From positions 89,715 through 153,714 of the forward strand of contig JANYDK010000082.1 of NCBI GenBank assembly GCA_025363655.1: 64,000 nucleotides of DNA, in the 5' to 3' direction. The notes beneath the pieces were generated by a model. It worked only from the letters and a program-made list of their open reading frames with translations, searched no databases and was not told where the DNA came from. Below are positions 1-7,544 of the stretch, in pieces. Numbering within the stretch: the first letter of the stretch is position 1; each line of letters opens with the position of its first letter. The DNA comes from Deltaproteobacteria bacterium. Its GTDB lineage: Bacteria; Myxococcota_A; Polyangia; Polyangiales; JADJMO01. Both the position numbers and the translations under genes were made by a program.

Positions 1-526
1 GGCCGAGCTCGTTCCAGAGCACCGAGGTGCCACGACCGACGGCGCGGACGAGGAGCGTCGCCTGTTCTTCGCGTCGCGTGGCGACGTCGACGGCGGCGCC
101 GAGTCGGCTCGCGGCGATGACGGCCGCGCGTGCAGCGCCGCCGCCGCCGAGCACGAGCACGCGTCGCGGCACGATGTCTTGGTGGAGCAGGTCGGCGCGG
201 AGGCCGTCGACGTCGGTGTTGCCGCCGACCAAGCGGCCCGTCGCGTCGAGCCAGACGGTGTTGACCGCCCCGGCGAGCGCGACGTCGTCGGTGAAGAGAT
301 CGCACAGCCGCAGCGTCTCGACCTTGAGCGGCATGGTGACGTTGAGGCCTGAAATTTGGCCTCTTCGCACCTGGTCGAGGACGGGCGGGAGCTCCTCGAG
401 CGTCACCCGTCGCGCCTCGAACGTGTGCGGGAGACCGAGCGCCGCGAGCGCCGCGCGCTGCATCACCGGGCTCAGCGAGTGACCGATCGGATCACCGATG
501 ACGAAGAAGCGCTTGACGGCGCTCAC
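1..526 (-). CDS. aroE: Shikimate dehydrogenase, 3' end cut by window
   Basis: This enzyme reduces 3-dehydroshikimate to shikimate with NADPH in the cytoplasmic chorismate pathway. The visible N-terminal 175 residues show the substrate-binding SLSP motif (17-20), NVTMPLK with the catalytic Lys68, GAVNT, GNTD with the paired Asp105, and the start of the Rossmann fold (GGGGAARA). I chose the GTG at 526 because it overlaps the xseA stop as GTGA, which suggests translational coupling, and because it places the first motif at the usual distance from the start. The remainder, roughly 100 residues, lies outside the window. The family identification is firm. Confidence 0.93.
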   Translation of the reverse strand, partial: MSAVKRFFVIGDPIGHSLSPVMQRAALAALGLPHTFEARRVTLEELPPVLDQVRRGQISGLNVTMPLKVETLRLCDLFTDDVALAGAVNTVWLDATGRLVGGNTDVDGLRADLLHQDIVPRRVLVLGGGGAARAAVIAASRLGAAVDVATRREEQATLLVRAVGRGTSVLWNELG

Positions 527-1929
527 GGCTCGTTTCCTTCCGTTTCGACGCCGTCGCCGTCACTGGCCTCGAGGACGCGTGCGCGGAGGGTGCCTTCGTG
601 CAATCGCAGGTCGATGACCTCACCGGCGTTCACTTCGCGCGTGCTGCGGACCGCGCGGAGTCCGTCCTTCGTGTGGCGAAGAGCGATGGCGTAACCACGC
701 GCGAGGACCGAGAGCGGCGAGATCGCCTCGAGCTTGGCAGCTGCGGTGCCGAGCGCGGCTCGTTCACGGGAGAGGCGTCGTTCGAGGGCTACGCGCAATC
801 GACTCGCGAGCGGACCGAGCTCGGCGCGCGCCGCAGCGAGCCGCACGCGCGGATGCCTCGTTTGCAAGCGTCCCGAGAGCTCGACGTGGGCACGCTCGCC
901 GTCTCGGAGCCCCTTGCGCATCGCCGCTTCGAGCCGTCCGCGCAGCTCGTCGAGCCGTTGTTGATGGAGGGCGATCGTTCGCTCGGGCGCACGAAGGAGC
1001 GCGCGTGCGCGGGCGATGCGAGCGTTTCCCGCGCCGAGCCTCGCCCGCATCGCGCTCGTCAGACGGCGCTCGTGCTCGAGCAGTTGCGCGCGGCGGGCGG
1101 CTTCGTCGGCGACCACCAGCTCGGCGGCTTGCGAGGGCGTGGCCGCACGCAAGTCGGCGACCAGACAAGCGATCGACCAATCGACTTCGTGACCGACGGC
1201 AGCCACCACCGGCTTCGGACAGGCCGCGATGGCGCGCGCGAGCTGCTCGTCGTCGAAGGCCGCCAGGTCTTCGGCGGAGCCACCGCCACGCCCGAGGATG
1301 ATGACGTCGACCTCGGCCACCGCCGCGAGCCGGGCCAGCGCACGGCGCAAGAGACGAGGCGCGTCTTCCCCTTGCACCGGGGCAGCGTCGAGGAGGATGC
1401 GGACCGAGCCGCGACGACGCGCCACCTTCACGATGTCGGCGAACGCCGCGCCGGTGCCGCTGGTCACCACCCCGACCACCCGCGGCGCCGCCGGAATTTT
1501 GCGCTTTCGTGACGGCTCGAAGAGGCCTTCAGCGGCGAGCTTGCGCTTCAACTCTTCGCGACGGAGGAGCAAATCGCCGAGCCCCGCCGGCGTCACCCGC
1601 GCGACCTGCAGTTGGATGTTGCCCTGCGGCGCGTAGAGATCGAGCACGGCGCGCACCTGCACCCGCGCGCCATTGACGATGTTCTCGCGGCTCTGACTGC
1701 GCTGCGCGTCGCTCTTCCACATCACGCAGCGAATGACTGCGGTCGCCCGCTCGTCCTTGAGGCTGAAGTAGAGGTGACCGTTCGGCTGCGCGCCGCGAAA
1801 ACCGGTGACTTCCCCTTCGACGACCAACGTCCCGAGGCCACGCACCGCGCGCTGCAAGAGCGCATCGAGCTGGCCCACCGTGAGGACCTCCTCATCTTGC
1901 ATCGGAGCGAGCGACGAGCGCGCGGACAT
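523..1929 (-). CDS. xseA: Exodeoxyribonuclease VII large subunit
   Basis: XseA is the catalytic and DNA-binding subunit of exonuclease VII, which degrades single-stranded DNA with small XseB subunits. The 468-residue product is close to the usual ~450. It has the N-terminal OB fold (near LTVGQLDALL and GEVTGFRGAQPNGHLYFSLKD), then the conserved VVTSGTGAAFADI segment, the GRGGGSAEDL motif and GHEVDWSI, followed by a long Arg-rich coiled-coil tail. The open frame extends upstream to 2028, but that would overlap the DoxX gene. The ATG at 1929 has an AAGG nine bases upstream and sits 11 bases past the DoxX stop, so I use it. No xseB is visible here. Confidence 0.93.
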   Translation of the reverse strand: MSARSSLAPMQDEEVLTVGQLDALLQRAVRGLGTLVVEGEVTGFRGAQPNGHLYFSLKDERATAVIRCVMWKSDAQRSQSRENIVNGARVQVRAVLDLYAPQGNIQLQVARVTPAGLGDLLLRREELKRKLAAEGLFEPSRKRKIPAAPRVVGVVTSGTGAAFADIVKVARRRGSVRILLDAAPVQGEDAPRLLRRALARLAAVAEVDVIILGRGGGSAEDLAAFDDEQLARAIAACPKPVVAAVGHEVDWSIACLVADLRAATPSQAAELVVADEAARRAQLLEHERRLTSAMRARLGAGNARIARARALLRAPERTIALHQQRLDELRGRLEAAMRKGLRDGERAHVELSGRLQTRHPRVRLAAARAELGPLASRLRVALERRLSRERAALGTAAAKLEAISPLSVLARGYAIALRHTKDGLRAVRSTREVNAGEVIDLRLHEGTLRARVLEASDGDGVETEGNEP

Positions 1930-1940
1930 CGACCGTGACC

Positions 1941-2372
1941 TTAGCGCGCCGGCGCTGCCTCGTCTGCGTTCGCGGCGAGCCGCTCCTTTTCGCGCCACGA
2001 AGGCTTGCCGACCTTCCACGCCCACCAAATCAGCGCCGCCTGCAACGGCAAGCGCGCCCAGAAGAGGAGCGGCGACAGCGTCATTCCGCGCGGTTGGATC
2101 TGGTGCAACGCCATGTTCACGTTGGCCGGGAAGACCGCCACATAGAGCGCGATGAGCCCGAACGAAGCTGCCCGCCGCGTCGCCGGCACGAGCAGCCCGA
2201 CCCCACCGGCGATCTCGAAGAAGCCGCTGACGTAGACCAGCACGAGCGCGCTCGGCAGCCAGGCCGGGACGATCTTGACGAAGCCCTCCGGAGCCACGAA
2301 GTGCGCGATGCCGACCGCGATCATGAGCACGGCGAGCACGTAGCGGGAGATCTCCTTACGGACGATGCGCAT
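1941..2372 (-). CDS. DoxX-family membrane protein
   Basis: The 143-residue product has four predicted membrane helices and the DoxX-like pattern: an N-terminal helix with GIAHFVAPEGF, the GFFEIAGGVGLL helix and an Asn/Met/His-containing fourth segment (FPANVNMALHQ). DoxX-family proteins are small inner-membrane proteins; some are linked to thiosulfate:quinone oxidation or to oxidative and thiol stress, but most have no defined role. It lies 49 bases after the MATE gene and 11 bases before xseA on the same strand, so co-transcription is likely. The family is clear; the biochemical function is not. Confidence 0.8.
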   Translation of the reverse strand: MRIVRKEISRYVLAVLMIAVGIAHFVAPEGFVKIVPAWLPSALVLVYVSGFFEIAGGVGLLVPATRRAASFGLIALYVAVFPANVNMALHQIQPRGMTLSPLLFWARLPLQAALIWWAWKVGKPSWREKERLAANADEAAPAR

Positions 2373-2421
2373 AGGGTTGGGCTACGTGGGGCAGGGGAGA
2401 TTGGATCGATCGACCCCGTTT

Positions 2422-3804
2422 TCAGATCGGCGCGATCTCTCTCGCCGTCTTCCAAAAAAATCTCGCCACCAGCGCCGCAGCGACCGCCGTGAGGCCCGCC
2501 GTGAGCCCGAACCAGAGCCCGATCGCGCCGCGATGCCAGACGAACGCGAGGAGGATTCCCAGCGGCAAACCGACGAACCAATGCGTGACGACGTTGATCA
2601 CGAGCGGCCACCTCGTGTCGCCCGTGCCGCGCAGCGCGCCCGCGGCCACCACCTGGGCACCGTCCGCGAGCTGGAAGAGCGCTCCGACGCGAATGAGCGG
2701 CACGGCGGCTTCGATCACCGCCGATTCGGGCGTGAAGAGTCGCGCGAGGAGACGAGGGGCGAGGGCGAAGACGAGGGCCCACACCGCCATCGTGGCGACG
2801 CCGAGGCCGATGCCGATGAGGCCCGCGCGTCGTGATTCGTTCGAGCGCGACTCTCCGATGCTGAGACCGACGCGCACGCTCGTCGCCTGGGCGATTCCGA
2901 GCGCGCCCATGAACGAGAAGCTGGTGAGGCCGAGGGCGATTTGATGTGCGGCGGTAGCGCGCCCGCCGAGCCGTCCCATGAGCACCGTCACGAGCGAGAA
3001 GATTCCGACCTCCGCCGACACCTGTAGGCCTATGGGGACGCCGACGCGGAAGATCTTGGCGATGAGCTCACGGTCGAGCCCGCTCGGTTCGGGGACGCCA
3101 GGGCTCGGCGCGTCGAGCGCGCCCTTCGGCGGTCTTCCGCGAAACCAAGTGATCCACACGGCCATCAGGGTCGACGACGCGCTGGTGGCGAGGCCCGCGC
3201 CGACGCCGCCATAGGCCGGAATTCCCAGCGCGGGGAGGCCGACGCGGGTGAGGCCGGCGTCACCGAAGCAGGTGACGTACGCCGCGATCGCATGCACGAC
3301 GTTGGCGAAGACGACGGCCTCGAACGCGGCGCGCGTGCGGCCGACGGCCTGCTGATACGTGCGCGCGACGGTGAAGACGAAGATCGGGAGCAGGCTCGGG
3401 AGACGCGTGAAGAGGTACGAGCGGGCACCAGGGATGACGACGGGATCGACGTGGAGCAGCTCGAGGAGCGGCAGCGTCGCCAACGTCAGGAGCGCGAACG
3501 GGATCGTGAGGAGGAGAGCGATGCGCATGCCCTCGCGGCGGATCTTCTTCACGCGCGCGGCGTCGCCGGCTCCGAACGCTTGCGACGCGAGCGGCTCGAT
3601 CGCCATGAAGATGCCCCACGCTGGCACCATCGCGGCGAAGGTGAGCGTGTTGCCGATCGAGACGCTGGCCAGCGCATTTTCGCCGACCCGGCCGACGATC
3701 GCGGTGTCGACCATTCCCATCAGCATCATGCCGATCTGGGTGGCGACGATCGGCGCGGCGAGGCGCACGTTTTCGCGGACCTCGGTGCGGAAAGTGGCGC
3801 CCAT
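2422..3804 (-). CDS. MATE-family multidrug efflux transporter
   Basis: This 460-residue protein exports cationic compounds out of the cytoplasm in exchange for Na+ or H+. It shows the MATE fold: two homologous six-helix halves, the N-terminal APIVATQIGMMLMGMVDTAIVG signature, QAFGAGD after the second helix, and the repeat signature GIAQATSVRVG in the second half followed by QVVAAGALRGTGDTR. Length matches NorM-like members (about 450). The gene starts 25 bases from the divergent yggX start, so the two promoters must overlap the neighbouring 5' regions. Substrate cannot be inferred. Confidence 0.92.
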   Translation of the reverse strand: MGATFRTEVRENVRLAAPIVATQIGMMLMGMVDTAIVGRVGENALASVSIGNTLTFAAMVPAWGIFMAIEPLASQAFGAGDAARVKKIRREGMRIALLLTIPFALLTLATLPLLELLHVDPVVIPGARSYLFTRLPSLLPIFVFTVARTYQQAVGRTRAAFEAVVFANVVHAIAAYVTCFGDAGLTRVGLPALGIPAYGGVGAGLATSASSTLMAVWITWFRGRPPKGALDAPSPGVPEPSGLDRELIAKIFRVGVPIGLQVSAEVGIFSLVTVLMGRLGGRATAAHQIALGLTSFSFMGALGIAQATSVRVGLSIGESRSNESRRAGLIGIGLGVATMAVWALVFALAPRLLARLFTPESAVIEAAVPLIRVGALFQLADGAQVVAAGALRGTGDTRWPLVINVVTHWFVGLPLGILLAFVWHRGAIGLWFGLTAGLTAVAAALVARFFWKTAREIAPI

Positions 3805-3829
3805 CGAAACGTGCTAATACGCGCTCGAC

Positions 3830-4144
3830 ATGAGCGATGCGAACGATAAGGGTGCCGGCGCCCAAGCTCCGAAGATGGTTCAGTGCGTGAAGCTCGGCCG
3901 CGAGGCGCAGGCGCTCGATCGCCAGCCCTTCAAGGGCGACTTCGGCAAGAAACTCTACGAGAACGTCTCGAAAGAGGCGTGGCGCGGTTGGCTCGAGCAC
4001 TCGAAGATGTTCGTCAACGAATACCGCCTCGACATGACCTCGCCCGCGCACCAGAAGACCTGGTTCGACGAGTGCGAGAAATACTTCTTCGGCGGGGGCT
4101 CCACGGTGCCTGCCGAGTTCAAACCGGTCGAAGAGAAGAAGTAG
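3830..4144 (+). CDS. YggX-type Fe(II)-trafficking/oxidative-damage protein
   Basis: YggX-family proteins are small cytoplasmic proteins that protect Fe-S clusters and DNA from oxidative damage and may handle ferrous iron. The product carries the family pattern: an early conserved Cys (MVQCVKLGREAQ), GKKLYENVSKEAW, the NEYRLDM segment and a C-terminal YFF with an acidic-basic tail. At 104 residues it is longer than the usual ~90; starting at the internal ATG at 3875 (MVQCVKL) would give the standard length and leave 70 bases to the divergent MATE gene. Neither start has a clear Shine-Dalgarno. Identity is firm, the start is not. Confidence 0.85.
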   Translation: MSDANDKGAGAQAPKMVQCVKLGREAQALDRQPFKGDFGKKLYENVSKEAWRGWLEHSKMFVNEYRLDMTSPAHQKTWFDECEKYFFGGGSTVPAEFKPVEEKK

Positions 4145-4152
4145 AGTTTCCA

Positions 4153-4181
4153 GGCTCGCCACAGCTTTCCGCTGGCGGGCC
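4153..4181 (+). terminator. Possible stem-loop terminator after yggX
   Basis: Nine bases after the yggX stop, GGCTCGCC (4153-4160) can pair with GGCGGGCC (4174-4181), with one G-U pair and a 13-base loop. It is followed by GTCTTTC rather than a clean T run, so an intrinsic terminator is only plausible. Confidence 0.35.
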
Positions 4182-4279
4182 GTCTTTCGATCCGTAGGCG
4201 GCAGACGAGCACCACCTGGGCGAAGCCGTCGGCCGAAAAAGCGGCGCATCGGCGGCGATGCATTACGACTGACTCTGTC

Positions 4280-5044
4280 GTGCCCCGAACCCCAGCTCCG
4301 AAGCCCGCCAGCGCCGATGCGACCATGGAGTACCGTGGTCCGATCGACGAGGTGGTGACCGACGTCAGCGTCGAGCTCATCGCCGAGCCCAGCCAGCAGC
4401 TTCATCCGATGGTCGCTGCGGCGATCGAGCGCGCGAAATCGCTGGCGCCGGTCGCCGGGCCGACGCGTCCGTCCGCACCTCCGCCGCGTCGCAAGCTCAA
4501 CCCCGACGCCAGCCTCGAGTTTCCGCATCCGCTCGATCCGGCGCTCTACGGCGTCGAGCCCGAGGGGGGCGAGCTCCCACGCTACGAAGGTCCCGAGGCG
4601 TTCGACGTCGACGACGACGACCTTCCTCCGCCGCGTCGCGAGGTGCCGCGCTGGCGTCTCTTCGCGGTCGCTGGCGTGATGACCGTCGCCGCGATCATCA
4701 TCGGTCTCGCGCTCGGTTCGCGCGCCAGCGTCACCACCGCATCGGCGAGCGAAGGTGATGGGACGAAGACGACGACGGAGACGCCGAAGAAGACGGCCGC
4801 GACCAACACCACCGCTGCGCCGCCGAAGTCCGCCGAGGTGATCGCGCCGGCCGCGCCGACGACGGGCAACGTCGTCACGCCGAAGTGGGCGAAGGGTCGT
4901 CACACCTTCATGGACGGCAAGGAAATCGGGCTCTCCGGCAAGCTCGAAGTGGCCTGCGGTGCGCACCTCGTGCAGATCGGCGTCAAGGGCAAGCCGCGCA
5001 AGGTGAAGGTGCCCTGCGGCGGCGACGTCAACGTCCTTCCGTGA
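4280..5044 (+). CDS. Single-pass membrane protein with PEGA-like tail
   Basis: Not a recognised named family. The 254-residue product has a Pro/acid-rich cytoplasmic part (1-120, with an Asp cluster near 109-114), one membrane helix at about 126-147, a Thr/Ala/Lys-rich linker, and a C-terminal ~50-residue module (GRHTFMDGKEIGLSGKLEVACG...) resembling PEGA domains, small beta-sandwich surface modules often attached to myxobacterial kinases. The GTG at 4280 opens the frame; an ATG at 4325 is an equally good start. Neither has a strong ribosome site. Its topology suggests the PEGA-like part is outside the inner membrane. Confidence 0.6.
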   Translation: MPRTPAPKPASADATMEYRGPIDEVVTDVSVELIAEPSQQLHPMVAAAIERAKSLAPVAGPTRPSAPPPRRKLNPDASLEFPHPLDPALYGVEPEGGELPRYEGPEAFDVDDDDLPPPRREVPRWRLFAVAGVMTVAAIIIGLALGSRASVTTASASEGDGTKTTTETPKKTAATNTTAAPPKSAEVIAPAAPTTGNVVTPKWAKGRHTFMDGKEIGLSGKLEVACGAHLVQIGVKGKPRKVKVPCGGDVNVLP

Positions 5045-5065
5045 GCCCGCGCTCCTGAATCGCGT

Positions 5066-5842
5066 TCAGCCTGCGTTCTCTCGCTCGGAACGCACGAAGA
5101 GCTCGGCGGCTCCGGCGACCCCGGCGGGCAGCAAGAGGAGCCCGACGCAGGGGATGATGAAGATGGCGGTGAGCGCGAGCCCGAAGCCGAGCACCACGCC
5201 CGGGTGACGACGGAACCACGCGATGCGCGTGCGGACGTCGTGGCCGCGGAGGCTCATCGGATAGTCGAGCAGATCCCAGCTGATGGTGAGCGCGGAGACG
5301 ACGTACTTGAGCGGCGTGGTGACGACGGCGGCGGGCGGCGCGACCACGTCGATGAGGAAGAGCAGGCCGATGGCGAGCGACGCGAAGAGCAGCGAAGCCA
5401 GCGTGACCTTGAGTGAGCGCCACATGCCGGTGAAGAAGCCGGCTGCCGCTTTCGCAGGCGGCACGCCGAGCGACTGTTCACGGGCGGCGACGATGCGATC
5501 GAGCGCGGGCCCGGAGAGCGGCTGCGCGAGCGCGAATGCGACCACGTAGGCGAGGACGATGCCGACGATCCAAAGGAGGACGCGGACGATGACCGCCCAC
5601 CACGCCGTCGCCGAGAGGCCGAAGATGGCCCGCATGAGCGCGTCGACCAAGTGAACGACGCCGAAGCCGAGGGCGCCGAAGAGCACGAGGACGACGACCG
5701 CCGGGACGATGGCGTAGGGCCAGAGCTCGGCCCGCCGAAGGAGGAAACCGAGGCCGGAAAATGGCGCTTTGAGGCCGGCGAGGAACCCGACCACCTCGGG
5801 CCGACGGGCGAGCGACATCATGTCGCGTCGCAAGCTAACCAC
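5066..5842 (-). CDS. EI24-domain (CysZ-like) membrane protein
   Basis: The protein (258 residues from the GTG at 5842; two ATGs at 5821 and 5818 are alternatives) has about six hydrophobic segments with the EI24/CysZ arrangement: an N-terminal LxxPFSGLGFLLRRAELWPYAIVP, then pairs of helices, a PLSGPALDRI segment and ISWDLLDYPMSLRG, which is highly typical of EI24-domain proteins. CysZ imports sulfate in enterobacteria, but many EI24 proteins outside that group have no cys genes nearby, as here. I therefore do not assign sulfate transport. It converges on the PEGA-like gene. Confidence 0.8.
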   Translation of the reverse strand: MVSLRRDMMSLARRPEVVGFLAGLKAPFSGLGFLLRRAELWPYAIVPAVVVLVLFGALGFGVVHLVDALMRAIFGLSATAWWAVIVRVLLWIVGIVLAYVVAFALAQPLSGPALDRIVAAREQSLGVPPAKAAAGFFTGMWRSLKVTLASLLFASLAIGLLFLIDVVAPPAAVVTTPLKYVVSALTISWDLLDYPMSLRGHDVRTRIAWFRRHPGVVLGFGLALTAIFIIPCVGLLLLPAGVAGAAELFVRSERENAG

Positions 5843-5907
5843 GACGAACGTGGGTGGCGAGCACCGAGCACGAGGTCGCCACCTGGTGTAATCTCCGGCC
5901 CTTCGCC

Positions 5908-6207
5908 GTGAACAGCCCCTCCGTCCCCATCCTGCTCGAGCTCCGTGTCGAAGGTACCCATGTGCGAGGTGAGCTCGCGCTCGTCATCGCGCCGGGCACC
6001 GTCGCCAAAGCTCGCGATCGTCTCCTCGATCGTGCGCTCCTCGTGGCGATCACCGCGCGCGCCGACGAGCTCGGAAGCGTGCTGGCAGCAGCGCCCGCGT
6101 CGTATTGCTTCGTCCGGCCCGGCAAGGACGAGCTCGGCCGCACCACCTTCGACGTCGGCGCCCGTATCGAAGCCGAACGTCTGATCCCCGAACGCCCTCG
6201 TCCCTGA
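5908..6207 (+). CDS. Hypothetical small soluble protein
   Basis: A 99-residue protein of unknown family with no signal peptide and no membrane segment. The visible pattern alternates beta-like (ILLELRVEG, VRGELALVIAPG) and helical stretches (AKARDRLLDRALLVAI, ADELGSVLAA). The GTG at 5908 was chosen because the upstream part of the open frame does not look protein-like; the frame could open at 5854. It lies 38 bases before the CDF transporter gene on the same strand and may be co-transcribed with it. Confidence 0.5.
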   Translation: MNSPSVPILLELRVEGTHVRGELALVIAPGTVAKARDRLLDRALLVAITARADELGSVLAAAPASYCFVRPGKDELGRTTFDVGARIEAERLIPERPRP

Positions 6208-6245
6208 GCCCGTCTCGAGCCAACCCGAGCACCTGATCCACGCCG

Positions 6246-7178
6246 ATGTCGGAAGATTCCTCCGGTCACATCATCCAGTCGCTCGCGGTCAACGCGTCCA
6301 TCGCGCTCGTGAAGGGCATCGCCGCCTTCTTCACGCGCTCGGGCTCGATGCTCGCCGAAGCGCTGCACTCTGCGGCCGACTGCATGAATCAGATCTTGCT
6401 GCTCATCGGCGTGCGCAATTCGAAGAAGCCGCCGGACGATCAACACCCGCTCGGATTCGGGCGTGAGCTTTATTTCTGGTCGTTCCTCGTCGCCCTCTTC
6501 CTCTTCCTCGGCGGCGGCGTCTTCTCGGTGCACGAAGGCATCCACAAAATTCTCGAGCCCGAGAAGGTCGAGCACGTGTGGTGGGGCGCGGGCGTCCTCG
6601 TGGTCGGCATCTTCCTCGAGGGCGGCGCCACCATCTCCAACGTCCGCGAGATGAACAAGCGGCGCGGCGCGACGCCCTTCATCCAGTACCTGAAAGAGAC
6701 GAAGGACAGCGATTTGGTCGTCGTCTTCGGCGAGAACTCCGCCGACGTCCTCGGCCTCTTCCTCTCGCTCGGCGCGCTGCTCACGGCGCACTTCACCCAA
6801 GACGGCCGTTGGGACGGCGCCGGCAGCGTGCTCATCGGCGTCGTGCTCATCGGCGTCGCCGCCTTCCTCGCGCGCGAGGTGAAGTCGCTCCTCGTCGGCG
6901 AAGCGGCCGACAAAGAGATCGGCGAAGCGGCGAAGAAGGCGGCGCTCGAGGACACGCACATCGAGCAGGTGCTGCGGCTCCTGACGATTCAACAGGGCCC
7001 GGGCGAGGTGCTCGTCTTCATCAAGCTCGCCTTCGCGCCGCACCTCCACATCGACGACGTCTGTCATCGCATCAACGAGTTCGAGGCGCGCCTGCGCGTG
7101 CTGCGGCCCGAGGTGAAGTGGTGCTTCGTCGAGCCCGACGTCCCGCGCGACGATCCGGCCCGTTCGCGTCGGCTGTGA
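6246..7178 (+). CDS. Cation diffusion facilitator (CDF) transporter
   Basis: CDF proteins exchange divalent metal ions for protons across the inner membrane. The 310-residue protein has six hydrophobic segments and a C-terminal cytoplasmic alpha-beta domain. The metal site reads H41xxxD45 in helix 2 (ALHSAAD) but E163xxxD167 in helix 5 (FGENSADVLG), where classical zinc CDFs have HxxxD or DxxxD. That Glu/Asn variant with GENSADVLG is like the SLC30A9 branch. The metal is uncertain. The adjacent GIY-YIG gene starts 12 bases later. Confidence 0.87.
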   Translation: MSEDSSGHIIQSLAVNASIALVKGIAAFFTRSGSMLAEALHSAADCMNQILLLIGVRNSKKPPDDQHPLGFGRELYFWSFLVALFLFLGGGVFSVHEGIHKILEPEKVEHVWWGAGVLVVGIFLEGGATISNVREMNKRRGATPFIQYLKETKDSDLVVVFGENSADVLGLFLSLGALLTAHFTQDGRWDGAGSVLIGVVLIGVAAFLAREVKSLLVGEAADKEIGEAAKKAALEDTHIEQVLRLLTIQQGPGEVLVFIKLAFAPHLHIDDVCHRINEFEARLRVLRPEVKWCFVEPDVPRDDPARSRRL

Positions 7179-7190
7179 GCGCGTAATCGC

Positions 7191-7502
7191 GTGAGCGACG
7201 AAACATTTTTCGTCTATATTTTACGCTGCGGCGACGGCTCGCTCTACACCGGCATCGCCCTCGACGTGCAGGCGCGCATGGCCCAGCACGCGGCGGGAAA
7301 AGGGGCGAAATACACCCGCGGTCGCGGCCCGCTGACATTGCTCGCGAAATGCCGTTGTCCGAGCCAAGGCGACGCCCTACGTCTCGAGCGGGCCGTGAAA
7401 GCGCTGACTCGGTCCGGCAAAGAGGCGCTCACCTCGCGTCGTCTCGCAGCGATGGGACGACGCGTGTCCGCGAAACACGAGACCCAATCTCGGGCCCGCT
7501 GA
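7191..7502 (+). CDS. GIY-YIG nuclease-fold protein (UPF0213/YhbQ-like)
   Basis: Single-domain GIY-YIG proteins adopt the homing-endonuclease catalytic fold; cellular YhbQ-like members are poorly understood. The 103-residue product has the first motif as VYILRC, the second as SLYTGIALDV with the conserved Arg two turns later (ARMAQHAAGKGAKYT), then the RGPLTLL strand and the LERAVKALTR helix. These match UPF0213, with a C-terminal basic extension of about 15 residues. The start is a GTG at 7191. It sits between a CDF transporter and sucA, which gives no functional clue. Confidence 0.85.
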   Translation: MSDETFFVYILRCGDGSLYTGIALDVQARMAQHAAGKGAKYTRGRGPLTLLAKCRCPSQGDALRLERAVKALTRSGKEALTSRRLAAMGRRVSAKHETQSRAR

Positions 7503-7544
7503 GTTGCTCCCCCGCCGGCTTTTGCTAAGGTTTCGGCGCCCAAA

